From: Margaritifera margaritifera
Taxonomy: Eukaryota; Mollusca; Bivalvia; Unionida; Margaritiferidae
Direction of reading: 5' to 3'
Length of the DNA: 64,000 nt
NCBI GenBank assembly: GCA_029931535.1
Contig: JAQPZY010001418.1
Location: forward strand, 1,833,001-1,897,000
Part shown: positions 10,748 through 22,149 of the stretch, in pieces
How the letters are laid out: each line of letters starts with the position of its first letter
Position numbering within the stretch: the first letter of the stretch is position 1
The notes under the pieces: generated by a model
The model's database searches: none
Told to the model about the DNA's origin: nothing
Seen by the model: only the letters and a program-made list of their open reading frames with translations
Translations under genes and position numbers: made by a program

Positions 10748-12234
10748 TTAGTCACCAACAAGTGACACTGAATCCTTTGACATGAATGGTTCGTATTTCT
10801 CCATGACAAAATCAGACTGAGGTATGCAAGCCTCCAAACAAGTATTTCTTTCAATACTTGACCGTGACCTTGACTTCTTATAAACAAGAGCATTAGGGAC
10901 CTCTCTGTTATAATTATGTTGCCTGTTTTTTACCTTAAAGCAATCAGAATAAACGTGCCCTTTCCTCTTACAATAAGAGCACGTGGGAATAGAAAAGGTT
11001 TTCTTATCCGTCTTATAAGAAATTTGATTCTTCACAGTTACACCAGCTTGAGGTCTGTAATTACTCAAATGAGACGGAAATGGTTTCTTAACAAAGACCT
11101 GTTGAGTGGAAGATCTATTTACAAATAGAACCTTGTGAATCAAAGACTATTCATCAGCTGTACTAGCTGCCTTCTCTAAAGTTTAAGCTCCTTTCTCATC
11201 AAGGTATATTCTAATGTCACTACTGACACAATTCTTGAACTCTTCAATCAATATGAATTACTTAAGATTATCATAATCTTTTTCAACCTTCTTGAACTCT
11301 ATCTCGTAAACAAACGCTCTTTTTCCCATGCAAATTATAAATGAGTCTGGGTAGTTTCCTTTCTACAATTCTAAAGTATTGACGATACGTTTCAGGTACA
11401 ATCTCATAAGCCCTCAAGACACTTTCTTTCACCACTTCATAATCAGCAGATTGTTCAGACGAGAGTGCAGTATAAACATCACTAGCTTTACTAGTAAACA
11501 CACTCTGCAACAATGAGGTCCAACAATCTTTCGGACATTTCAAATTCTCAGCAACTTTCTAAAAACTGAGAACATATTTGTCTGCCTCCTTTTCTCTAAA
11601 AGGGGGGACCTGTCTGATATGGGTGCCTAGATCAAAGTATGAACCCATATTGCAGTGAGAGTGCCTCTCTTTGGTCAGTTCCAATTCCCTTAATTTAAAT
11701 TCCCTTTCTTTATCTCTCTCTTGTATTTCCCTATCTCCTTTCTCTTTCTTTCTCCTATCTATCACTTTCTTTATCTCTCTCTTCTCAATCTCTATCATCT
11801 TTTCTTTCCTGCCTTTCCCTATCTTTCTCTCTCTCCTCTTTCTTTCTTGCATTTCCCTAACTTTCTCCTCCTTTCTTTCTTGCATCTGCATTTGCTCCCA
11901 TTGAAGTTTAAGGTTTTCTAATTCTACTTCCTTTGCTATCTTTAATTTCCTTTCAAATCTAGACGGAGTTTTCTTCTTCAAACTCAAAACATCCCAAATA
12001 GTCTATCAAAATATTCCTAATCTCTTGTTTCAACAGAGAAGCCATCGCTTCAGTAAGATTATAATGTTTGGCAACTTGAAGTAACTCTTCCTTTTTCAAG
12101 GATTCTAATTTCTCATGGGTAGGACCAGCTAAAAAATTCTTTACCTTAGATGTAATGATGAAAACCTGTTCGTTTCTCCATTTATTTCTCAACTGGGAAA
12201 TTAAAATATCAAAGATCACCAAAATTTCAAACAA
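10748..12234 (-). pseudogene. Gypsy gag with CCHC zinc knuckle
   Basis: The capsid/nucleocapsid polyprotein is split over at least four frames. In order on minus: an N-terminal helical region (LESLKKEELLQVAKHYNL, 12,234-11,959); a highly charged Arg/Glu/Lys coiled-coil segment (11,987-11,559) ending near the capsid entry motif VPPFREKEADKYV; a capsid helix block with LLQSVFTSKASDVYTALS and SADYEVVKE (11,543-11,283); and a nucleocapsid with one CCHC knuckle CSYCKRKGHVYSDC (about 11,010-10,970). Gag forms the virus-like particle that packages element RNA. Frameshifts and stops disable it. Confidence 0.85.
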
Positions 12235-12318
12235 TAAAATTCAAATCTCAAAATATTCAAATAGAATTCAGATTCCCGAAAATATTCAAAATAAAATTCG
12301 GATCCCGAAAATATTAAA

Positions 12319-12342
12319 TTTCGATCCCGGAACTGCCCCCAA
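12319..12342 (-). promoter_or_regulatory. primer binding site
   Basis: On the minus strand, about eight bases inside the 5' LTR, TGGGGGCAGTTCCGGGATCG occurs. Its complement has the T-loop TTCGATC, a T-stem strand and a CCA end, as in the 3' end of a tRNA. Which tRNA cannot be told by eye. Confidence 0.65.
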
Positions 12343-12349
12343 TATCTCT

Positions 12350-13206
12350 TGTTATGCCTAGAGTAATATGTAACAAAAGAAAGAACGACTCAAACAAACT
12401 TTCACAATTTCTAAAATACAAATTTAATTTCCTAAATTATAAGATATTTTAAAGAAACAAAGTCAAAGAATTAAAAATAACTTACAGTTTAGAAATTCCT
12501 AAATAATCCTAAATTGTTCTATAGAATTCACTAATCCGGAAGTTGTCCAAAGTATTCCGAATGAGGATACTAATGTGCTTATGTGCCAACAAGAATCAGT
12601 GTTCTTAAAATCCAAATGTTATTAATTCCAGGTAAATTCCTGTGAATGTAGAATATCACAATAGTTCTTAAAATGTTTCCAATAATTCCGTTGGAGTTGA
12701 AATAATGTTAAGATCTAGTACTTAATCCCAAATAGTACTTATAGAGAATACATTTTCCACTAAGCTGAATCACAAACAATAAACAATCTTTTTCTCTCTT
12801 TACTATTCGAAGTAACAGTCTAAGAATGCCCAAACAATGATTAAATCTAGTTATATAGTATCTATACTACGTAGAACAAAACGCCCCATCTACTCCGATT
12901 CAAATAAACAGATTTAAACTGTGATTTAAATTCTTATTTCAAATCAACAAGCCATGACTCATAGTACACAGGAACTTAGAAACCAGGTCATGAAATAGTA
13001 CATGTCTCACGCGCTAACCACGTGGTCTCCATTGTTATATTAACCGACATAATTATTGATTTCCTAGAGCAATGACTCAGATATACATTCCATATACATG
13101 CACTTACAAAGCGTCAGCTACTGAATTAAAGAATTATAATACAATGGTTATAAACCCAAATAAAAACTATATTATAATTTAAAAGATGATACATAATTCG
13201 GTAACA
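12350..13206 (-). repeat. right LTR (5' LTR of the minus-strand element)
   Basis: 857 bp, a direct repeat of 9,199-10,056 with the same terminal TGTTA/TAACA. Confidence 0.92.
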
Positions 13207-13559
13207 CTACCAGTAGACTTAATCATCGCTGACCAATCACATGACAGTGTAAAGACGAAATCCGCTTCAAAGGTCATGCACCGGCCGTTGGGCAAGCCAA
13301 ATATAACGGCTAAGTGATTGAGTAATTGTCCTGGATGATCTTAATTGAATACCCAAGAAATGGTAAGAACCGGTTTCATTTGAGTAATAGGGCTTCGAAT
13401 TAGGTGACAGGATGTTTATGTAACAGATTAATTTTATAAAGATAGCAGGAAACGTAATAGTGTAACGGCACAAGCGCATAGAGGCAGGTTCTAAAGCGTC
13501 GCGGGCTGCAATGATACCACAGCGGGACAGCTACGGTTAAAGGCCCCAGGGAGAACACC

Positions 13560-13737
13560 ATAGAAGACCTACTGTAAAGCTCTAAGATATCTAAATAACC
13601 ATCGCTATAGGCAAACCTTACCTTAGCCAAAACATTCGAAACCCAACTCTAACACACTGGTACCTAAGTCTAGAAGACCTAGTGTACAGCCCTATCTAAG
13701 ATAGATAACCAATGCTATCGGCAAACCTAATGGTTAG
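13560..13737. repeat. duplicated ~60-bp unit
   Basis: TAGAAGACCTA...AAGATA...GGCAAACCTTA at 13,560-13,620 is repeated at 13,668-13,730. A left arm of the palindrome seen at 7,827 lies between them (GAAACCCAACTCTAACACAC). Confidence 0.6.
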
Positions 13738-14589
13738 ATTCGCTCATTGGTATTAGGATGCAATTCCAAATAGAAAGAAAGATGCCAGAGCAAACACCAG
13801 AGTTGTCTACAAGTGTTTTGGAGCCCCGATCTATACCGGTTCAAATATTTGATCACGTTGCTCACATATGCTATTGTACCCTGCTATTTACCTTGCAAAT
13901 ACCAATGCCTCTTTGTATCAATGATGATGACAATTGGCAAACAATAGAAGTGAATGGTGTGAACACACTTTGTAGAGAGTGATAAACCCATTGTTTCAAC
14001 TTGGGCTAACATATACAAAGATTATTTTATTACAAAGCTAGCTGACCACAGGAAGCCGACTTTGGATTCATGTAAGTGTGCAGATTTTTTTTATATACAA
14101 AGTAGGCTGACCTAAGGAAGCTGACTTTAGTTTCTTTTTATGGGTATTCACAGGAATTTTGAAAAATGATTGAAACAATGGAACAGTTGGGGCTCTGTAA
14201 GTGACACTTTGAGCATACATTCGGTGAAATCCATTAAAGGTTATGCCGCAGCTGAACAGGTGTCAGTTGTGCGGCATGATCACAGGAAGTTCAAATAAAC
14301 TCTGTTAACTGAATATAGAACCCTATTTAGCACTGAACAACTATAAAATTCGTGGCTCGATCAAAGGATTGGGAAAACAAAGCGAGTGCTGCCTTTACAA
14401 GCTAAGGAAATTGCACTGGCAGGTAACTTAGGAAATATTACTTGCAAATTAGATCTGGTTTATGAAAAAGGAAAATATAAATCAAATCAAAACTTGTGTG
14501 GCATCAAACAAAGTGTTTATACAGCAAAACACAAAATACAAAATACGAGTTGTTTCGACTTTGTTATGTATGATGTTTATATAATATTA

Positions 14590-15310
14590 TAAATATTTTA
14601 GGAAATTATAAATGATTCTTCACTTTAATATTTGCTTAAATCTTAATGTTATCAGGAAAAACATGTTTAACTAGTGTCCTTGAATTAGGTTGTTTTGATC
14701 AATATGTTTTCTCAATTTGAAGGTCAAGGTTGAATTTTGTTTACAAGTAAAAATTCCATTAAGATGACTCATATTCTAGAACATTCTGTCATGTGACCAA
14801 TCTTTATATATACCATGTTTGGTGGACATTTATTCAGTTTTGACATTACCATCAGTCTTGTAAAGAGCTATTACAGTTGTGAAAATTCATTCCAAATTCT
14901 AAGAGAGGAATTATTTTAAATATTCATTGGATTATAACAGTGCTCACAAACTTTTGGATTTTGGATTTTTAATTCATGATTTTGGAATTTATGTGAACTT
15001 ATTCAAAGATTTTGGAATACTTCATTTTGACATCAGCACATCAAGATTTCTAGTACATCAGGACTTTGGAGACCATCGGCACATAATAACATTCAAGGAC
15101 ACAGCCGTGAATTCTAAACATTCTATATTTAGGACTTGTGATTAGAACAATCATTCTTATTGGATTATTAGGATTTCAAAACACATTACTGTAAGTGACT
15201 TTTTGATTTTTAATTTTAATTATCTAGTAATAAATTGCTTGTTGATTTTTTACTTGATTTGTTGATTTCACTTTCTTTCTGTTACATTTTTCTTAGACCA
15301 TAGAGTCGTA
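14590..15310 (+). repeat. possible solo LTR
   Basis: The segment carries a promoter-like pair (heat-shock-type element and TATA box) followed by long non-coding sequence, and it ends near CATAGAGTCGTAACA. This is what a solo LTR might look like. The boundaries are not proven because no second copy is in the window and I did not find a target duplication. Confidence 0.25.
14771..14815 (+). promoter_or_regulatory. heat-shock-element-like motif with TATA box
   Basis: TTCTAGAACATTC at about 14,773-14,785 matches three alternating nTTCnnGAAnn pentamers, the consensus for heat shock factor. TATATATA follows about 20 bp later near 14,804-14,812. It may be part of a retroelement LTR promoter. Confidence 0.45.
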
Positions 15311-17050
15311 ACAACTTACACGTAAATGGAAGCAATACACTTACTAGTAAACATCTGAGGGTAAACAACATTGATGGGCACTTCACTTTGCGGTGAGTAA
15401 TATTTAATTTAATGTTTAAAGATTCTTAAAATCCAAATAAATGTAGATACAAGTATTGTGTAATGAATACCGTAATGAAATGGATAAACACAGTGTATAC
15501 CATATATGCATTTCTGGATGGGAATAGTGGCATGAAAAAGTAAAAATATTTGAATTTACACTGTTTTGTACGTACTGTAAACATCTAGAGTTTCCAATAT
15601 TGCCTTTAGATTTATCAAATTTTGTTCTTCAGACATTTGCAGTTAGGAAGAAAAGTGTAAACAAACAACACTGATAGCGCATTTTTTTTTTTTTTTTAAA
15701 TCAAATTTAAGTTAAGTTTCAGTTCAAATTTATGAAATGGAAGTTTCAAATGATTTCATTTTCAAATCTTACAATTTATTCCCTTTATTAATCATTTTTA
15801 CCAGCTAAGCATCGATATTATGATTGAAAAGGTTTCCCAAAACTTTGTACAACTCAAAAAAAAAAAAAAAAAAAGAAAACAAAAGATTTGTCCCAGAACA
15901 TACAGTGCACAAACAAATTACATTAAAAATTAATGTATGGTGTCGCAATATATACAGTATACCTCTGTGTGTTGGTCCTCTTTCACATGTGCATTCCTGT
16001 TATTTATAATACTGATTGCTTAAATCGAAAAGTAAATTAATTAGATCATTGGTTTTTGTTGACTATTAAAGACATAGTTTCATATAGGATATGAATGGAA
16101 CTCGCGGACCACTGGACCACACTTTGAGAAACTCTGAATTAGATTATTAATCGCAGTCTCAATAATAATTATTTAAAGAAAACAAATCATCAGAAAAATC
16201 GAAAGGCACAAAGTTATAACTAAATTGGTATAGCCACGGTGGAGGAATTGCTGAAGATTATTTTAATTTTTTTTTGAGAAAAAATACGCATGATTTAAAA
16301 CTTTTCATGTAGTATATTTTATGTAACTTTTGTTACCCTATAATAATTAAAATATTACAATTTGTTAAATTTAGGTAAATACTGGCAGCTTGGAGTGGGA
16401 ATATGTCCACTGAGCTCACTAAAGGTGTGGCACTGTTGGTGTATTGATAGTGTTGAACACCAAACAAATCACGAAGCGTATACAGCAACAGTAGTTGTAT
16501 ATGACAATAAAAACATATATTTCAGTAGGATGCTGAAATAAAAACAATCTGTATATAAGTGGGAGTAGCTGTACTTAATGTCTTATTTAAAATGTACAAC
16601 ACACGTTTTACTTTTAAAATATATAATAGTTTGAAATATTATTTGAAAAGTGGTTTTTATACAAAAATGGGAATCAAAAGCAATCAAAAGTAATTGATTA
16701 CATTTCTATGACTCTGCTCAACACTGAGTACTTTGTAATTGTACCTAAATACAAGTTTTCAAAAGTAATTATAATTTCACTGATTACCGTACATTTTAAA
16801 TTAAATGAACCCAGAACCAATGTTCCATGTGCATTCTTTTGCAGTTGTAAAAATTGAACTGAAGTAACAATTTTTCAAATCTCTAGTACTATAGAAATAA
16901 AAGTCTTTTAAATTTCCTGAAGCTGATGGCATATCATGGGTAATCATAATTAGTAATTGTAATCATCTGTAATTGATAATTAATTTTCTTAATAACAAGG
17001 AATTGACCATCATTCATTTTCTTATCATCCTACCACAAATCCATCGTTGC
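15310..17050. other. AT-rich stretch, no gene recognised
   Basis: No supported ORF. A T run lies at 15,680-15,697 and an A run at 15,856-15,874. Text near 16,098-16,140 (GGACCACTGGACCACACTTTGAGAAAC) looks like the end of an hAT-type repeat, but I found no partner end. Confidence 0.5.
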
Positions 17051-17056
17051 ATGCCA

Positions 17057-17391
17057 TGGGCAATAATCCACTCTTTATCACCCGTGGCTGCCTGTGGTGA
17101 GATTTCCTCGTATTTTATGAGTACGCATAAACAAAAATAAATCTTCAACAATACAATGCAGCAATGCATCAGTGAAAGTGCCTATTTTATCAGTCAATGA
17201 GTGGCTGTGCTTGGAAGAGAAACTTTGATTGGCTCATTCAAACAGCGTGAAAGGTCATGTTAGGTCACAATGGTGAGAAACATTTATTTGTGCTCGCAGT
17301 GATTTTTTAAGCAGGTTAATTCATATTCATGAGAAACGAGGAAATCTCAGGCAGCCATGGGTGCTAAAGGAGCATAGAAGATTATCGCCTC
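17057..17391. mobile_element. MITE with long imperfect terminal inverted repeats
   Basis: The left end GGGCAATAATCC...CACCCGTGGCTGCCTG...AGATTTCCTCGT is matched on the opposite strand at the right end by CGAGGAAATCTCAGGCAGCCATGGGTG...GATTATCGCC. The arms are about 50-60 bp. There is no ORF. The superfamily is not assigned. Confidence 0.65.
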
Positions 17392-17479
17392 TTGTGACAA
17401 TGCCACTAATCTGAAAAGAACATAGTATGCTTGCTACTGTCATCTGTACATACATACATTTGGGCATTTAGGTAATTTT

Positions 17480-18290
17480 TCTGAATGCGATTGCTTGTTC
17501 AATCGTGAAACATTATATGTGCATGCATCATGATGAGTACTACACACCCTTACCACAGGTAGGTCACATTGACCGATGTTGTGTGCTTGATCATGAAGTT
17601 TTATGTTGAGATCAGTTTTTGGGACACTGTTATTTGTACAGTTGTGAAAATAGATCTGTGCTTTCATCCTAAAGAGTACTACACCACCATACCAAAGGTA
17701 ATTCACTGTGACCTAGTTTTCATGCTCTTGTAATCATGGACATTTTGGCAATATTTACATCAGTTTCTGGGACAGTTTTTTGTTGTTGCAGAGTAACGAA
17801 GAAAAGATGTGTGCTTTCATCCCTGATGAGTACTACACCACCATATCAAAGATGGTGAATGTGACCTATTTTTCACACTCTACTGATCACGTACTAATTT
17901 TGCACTGAGGTCAGTTTTAGGGACACTGTTGCTTGTACAGTCATGAGAATAAATATGTGGATGTATTCTGAAGATAACAAAACCACCATACCAAAAGTAG
18001 GTCCCAGTGACACTTTTCACATTCTAGGAATCATGTATACTTTCAATGTTTTGGTGTGTTTCTTGGACGCAGTTGATTGTACTATGATGTTACTTTAAAT
18101 GTTCATGAAGACCCCACAATGATATCAAAAGTAGCTCACGATGAGTTATTTTTAACACTCAAGTAAATATGTACACCTTTGATGTTTAGGTCAGTTTATT
18201 GGGTCCTGTTTACTTGTACAGCTATCAAACTGGATGTCAAAATACATCCAGAGAAGAACACCATCACTATATGAAAGAAACAAGAGTACC
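17480..18290. repeat. degenerate tandem array, ~150-bp unit, about 5 copies
   Basis: Each unit includes CACCATACCAAA...GTGACC, then CTTGTACAG and GTGCTTTCATCC. Recognisable starts are near 17,530, 17,680, 17,835, 17,985 and 18,110. Divergence rises toward the right end. Confidence 0.7.
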
Positions 18291-18299
18291 ACAATTGGC

Positions 18300-19395
18300 A
18301 TGATATTCTAGTCTTGTGACCTTTTCCTTACTAATGACCTTGACCTTTGAACAAGGGACTTCACTATTGTATAATGTGTGGACTTGGCAGGAGTGTGCTG
18401 GGTAAGCAACTGGGCCCTGGACTTACCTGCCGGGACAGGCCCGGGGTTTTGCTCACACCAGTAAAACACCGGTAAAAACATATTTTTTTGCGGCGGCCCA
18501 CCGGGATTTGTACACCATTGGGACTTGGTAAAGTTTCATCCATACATCAGTGCGTGTTAAAAAGTGACAGTCTGGATAAAGAGACAAGCCACCGATTTGC
18601 ATTGTTCTTTGCTGTAGTCTTGAGGCTGGGAGTAAGTCTGTGAATAGGTGAGACGCTGTCAAGTCAAGATATGAAACAGTCGGTCTCTATATGCAATATA
18701 AAAGGCTTATTTAAATGTATGTTACGTCTTTTCATGTAAAGTGCTCTCGCTGTCATTGACACTTCAAGTTTGATGATACTCTATCAAAGTATTATATTCA
18801 TCTTTCAAATAGTTGAATTTCTAATCTCGTTCAACCAGACCATTGCATGTTTCAATGAGATTTCCTCCATACGAGATCTCATGGAGACAAGTGAGAGATC
18901 TGCTTAAACGAGACTTCTGAATTTCCTGTTCTCAAATTTTACTAGGTATTAACTGCGCTGAAGTTGCTTCCGGAAGTTGCTGCGATGTAAAGCGGAATAT
19001 GTTAAACAGCTAAAAACAGTTGCTGTTTACGTACATGTGCTTATTCCTTTTATGATAGCTTTAACAACAAAACTTACAATGGACAATACCCATCGAACAT
19101 TCAGAATGAAAATGAACATATTAAAACAGTATATACCGTAGTATTTTCAACTATTTCTGAAATTGTACGATGACGAGACAATGCTGAATCAAAATTAAAA
19201 CAATTCTTCATTTAAGGGTGTCTAAAATATGAAACTCTATGGTCAATCCTCTGTTATCTTTGCTGACATTTATATCCACAATTATTTTAGTACTTTAGAA
19301 ATAATAACTTTAACCACATTTGTGTTTTATTCATAGAATCGTGATAGCTTATTTTTCCACTGAACGAATCATTTGTGGCGGCATATGTCAAGACT
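18300..19395. other. no gene recognised
   Basis: No coding region, terminal repeat or RNA gene was seen in this stretch. Confidence 0.5.
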
Positions 19396-19403
19396 GAGCC
19401 AGA

Positions 19404-19803
19404 GAGAGCACCATTTCTAGTACACTACAATGTATGTCCAGAGAGCACCATTTCTAGTACATTACAATGCATGTCCAGAGAGCACCATTTCTAGTACATT
19501 ACAATGCATGTCCAGAAAGCACCATTTCTAGTACATTACAATGCACTAGCGGGGAAGCGTAGGCGTGGCCGGCCAAAGACACTATGGCGAAGGACAATAA
19601 TGATGGATCTGGAAGAGATGGGACTTTCCTGGGGCGAAGCACAAGCCATTGCTCAGGAACGACCCAGATGGCGGAAGATGGTTGCAGCCTTATGTCCCAG
19701 TTGGGACATAACTTCACAATGCATGTTCAGAGAGCACCATTTCTAGTACATTACAATGCATGTCCAGAGAGCACCATTTCTAGTACATTACAATGCATGT
19801 CCA
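19404..19803. repeat. 37-bp minisatellite split by a LINE tail
   Basis: Units of GAGAGCACCATTTCTAGTAC...ATGTCCA start at 19,404, 19,441, 19,478 and 19,515, and resume after the insertion at 19,716. There are about 4 copies left and 2.5 right of a 170-bp insertion. Confidence 0.9.
19546..19715 (+). mobile_element. 5'-truncated LINE insertion (RT C-terminus)
   Basis: The 170 bp encode GKRRRGRPKTLWRRTIM, then EMGLSWGEAQAIAQ and WRKMVAALCP. This is the conserved end of many LINE reverse transcriptases. It is flanked by an 8-bp duplication ACAATGCA (19,538-19,545 and 19,716-19,723), which fits target-primed insertion of a truncated copy into one minisatellite unit. It cannot be functional because only the last ~55 codons remain. 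Confidence 0.8.
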
Positions 19804-19849
19804 GGTTCAGTAAAAACAAAAACAAACATAAAACGTAATATGGAACCAC

Positions 19850-20930
19850 TGCTCCAGAACAATTTTCCTCGTATACAGGCAAATTGTGCAAGTGGCTTTT
19901 GAAAAAGCACTATCCCCTGTACAAATCTACTTGCCATGGCAAACTTTAATATACCATACAAAAAAAAAAGGTTTCTCGGACATTTAGCTCTCTGAGGAAG
20001 AAGGACCCATGCAAGATTTAGACTGGCCCTAGGCTAAGATCTATTCTGTTTTTCAAGCTTCAAAGACTTCGCCAGTTTTCCAGGCAGCTTAAATCAGTCC
20101 TACAACATTTTTGCGAAAAATACTAGTTTGTTTATTTACCACTAAAGACCACACATTGCCAGCATCAGCGCCGTGAGAAATATGTAGTGAAATTTGTGAT
20201 AAGTTCTTGCACAATCGATGTGAAATACATATATACAGTTTAAACATTTTAAATCCTTGTTATACATGTTTTTATATTAAATACTTTTCTTAAATGGCAT
20301 AACAAACAGAGAAGACACAAACATCCCACGAATTTTTATATTACATAAAATCTCACAAAATTCACAGAATTCTTATTTCCAAAATCAGTATATTTCTGAA
20401 AGTCTATACCCCGCATCAGACACAGACAGGGCCCCTCATCATGAATGTTGGTTACAAGACTTGGGAAGGTGTCGAAACTTTAACTTGATTGTTGCAACAC
20501 CCATACCAGCTCTCATTTAGTGAGTGTATCCCTGCCATTCCATGGTGTTAGGTATGCTAATAATGTACCTGCAGCTAATTGAACAACCAGTTAGATGGAC
20601 AGTAACAAAACATGTATAACATGAACAATGTGGTCAAACTCGGTCAAAAATGGAAATAAGAAATGATCAATATATATAAATCCCAACAAATGGTCGTTAG
20701 GTACTATACCAAGTGGATTTCTATGGCTGTTTATAACACACATTATTCAAACTTATATTGCAAAATTAATTGTCAGTGAGAAGGTACCCTCAAGGTACAT
20801 CCACATCTTCGACAGAACACAGGGCGACAAGATACATGTATGTCGTGTTACGTACATTTAAGAATAACTAATAATGACCAAGTGTTGGTGCAAACAACAT
20901 TATCAGTGTTGACCCATCCCTCAGATGTAA
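19850..20930. other. no gene recognised
   Basis: AT-rich. No ORF over 60 codons shows a known domain. Confidence 0.5.
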
Positions 20931-21149
20931 CCAAGTTCAAGATCCATGACGATAAGCAACATAAAAAATGATTTACAACCTGAAAAGGGACAACCAACTG
21001 ATGCACAGACACACAGAGCGATTCGTAGATTTCGCCCGCTATGCAGCTACTTGCTTAAAACTTACATAAACAAGAGTCCCTTGAAGGGCCTAAATCACTA
21101 CTGTGCAAAAAGAATTTCTAGGAATTTAAGATAAGACCATTTCTTCGTT

Positions 21150-21441
21150 TAAAATGCTGAGTGTTGAAACGATCTCCGATATTTTTCAGATACAAAAAGA
21201 TTTTCAAATTAGCTACTGTGGTCAACATATTGATATCCGATTGGCACCATTTTCATTTAGGACCAAGTAGACATAATTATAAGTCTTTTGGTGAAAACCC
21301 CATGTCAATATGACCATCCATTCACGGAGAGTACCGACATGAAGACTTTCATGACAGCCATCGTAGCAGCCATATTGGATGTATGATTGGCCCCATTTTC
21401 ATTTAAGACCAGCTAGGTATGATAAGAAGTCTATTAATGAA

Positions 21442-21526
<85 letters not shown>

Positions 21527-22130
21527 GTGGCTGGTGGCCACATTGGATGTCTAAGTAGCACCATTTTAATTTTGGACCATCTAGACACCCCATGTCAATA
21601 TGACCATTCTTCTGGAGTGGCAGTAACAAGATTTTCAATATGGGGGCCATATTGGAGGTCAGATTGGCACCATTTTCATTTAGGACCAACTAGACATCAT
21701 AAGAAGTCTTTTAGTGAAAACTCATGTTGATATGGTCCTCCATTTACAAGGAGTAGCAATAACAAGATTTTAAAGATGGCCATTGTGGTGACCATATTAG
21801 ACATTAAATCGGCACTATTTTCATTTTGGACCAGCTAGGCATCATGAGAAGTTTTCTAGTGAAAATCCTATGTCAATATGACCTTCCATTCACAAGGTGT
21901 AGCGATAGCAAGATTTTTCAAGATGGCTGCTGTGGTGGATGTCCGAGAAACACCATTTTCATTTAGGACCAACTAGACCATAAGATCAATATGTGTCTAA
22001 AGTTTCATGGCAATCGTCAAAATAGTTTAGGATCAGTAGCAATAACAATCTTGTGCTAATGGACAGACGATAGACCGATTACAGATGAAAGCCCATTCCA
22101 TAAGTTTTCTGGTTAAGGACCAGTAAAGCT
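21150..22130. repeat. dispersed tandem repeat family, ~150-bp unit (array 1)
   Basis: Units contain ATTGGCACCATTTTCATTT, GACCA(A/G)CTAG, CATAAGAAGTCTT, GTGAAAACCCCATGTCAATATGACC and AGTAGCAATAACAAGATTTTCAA, repeated about six times. A (TA)n(TG)n tract at 21,448-21,526 has grown inside. The array ends with GGACAGACGATAGACC...CCAGTAAAGCTAA, which recurs at the end of array 2 (57,045-58,015). This shows that a defined element, not random satellite, was duplicated. Confidence 0.85.
21448..21526. repeat. (TA)n(TG)n microsatellite
   Basis: Compound dinucleotide tract inside tandem array 1. Confidence 0.97.
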
Positions 22131-22149
22131 AAAAATGGTACTCGATGAG

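Larger units (their letters stand above)
9199..13206 (-). mobile_element. Ty3/Gypsy LTR retrotransposon, internally deleted
   Basis: Two direct long terminal repeats (9,199-10,056 and 12,350-13,206) enclose a 2.3-kb interior coded on the minus strand. Both LTRs start TGTTA and end TAACA. The outer flanks are CTAC on both sides (9,195-9,198 and 13,207-13,210), a 4-bp target duplication. The interior keeps gag, part of the protease region and a scrap of RNase H. RT, most of RNase H and all of integrase are absent. It is therefore a non-autonomous derivative. The LTRs differ by scattered substitutions and 1-2 bp indels, so insertion is not recent. Confidence 0.9.

Noticed and set aside
11671..11921. 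Plus-strand Ser/Phe/Leu-rich ORFs
   Set aside because: Antisense of the Arg/Glu/Lys-rich gag segment.
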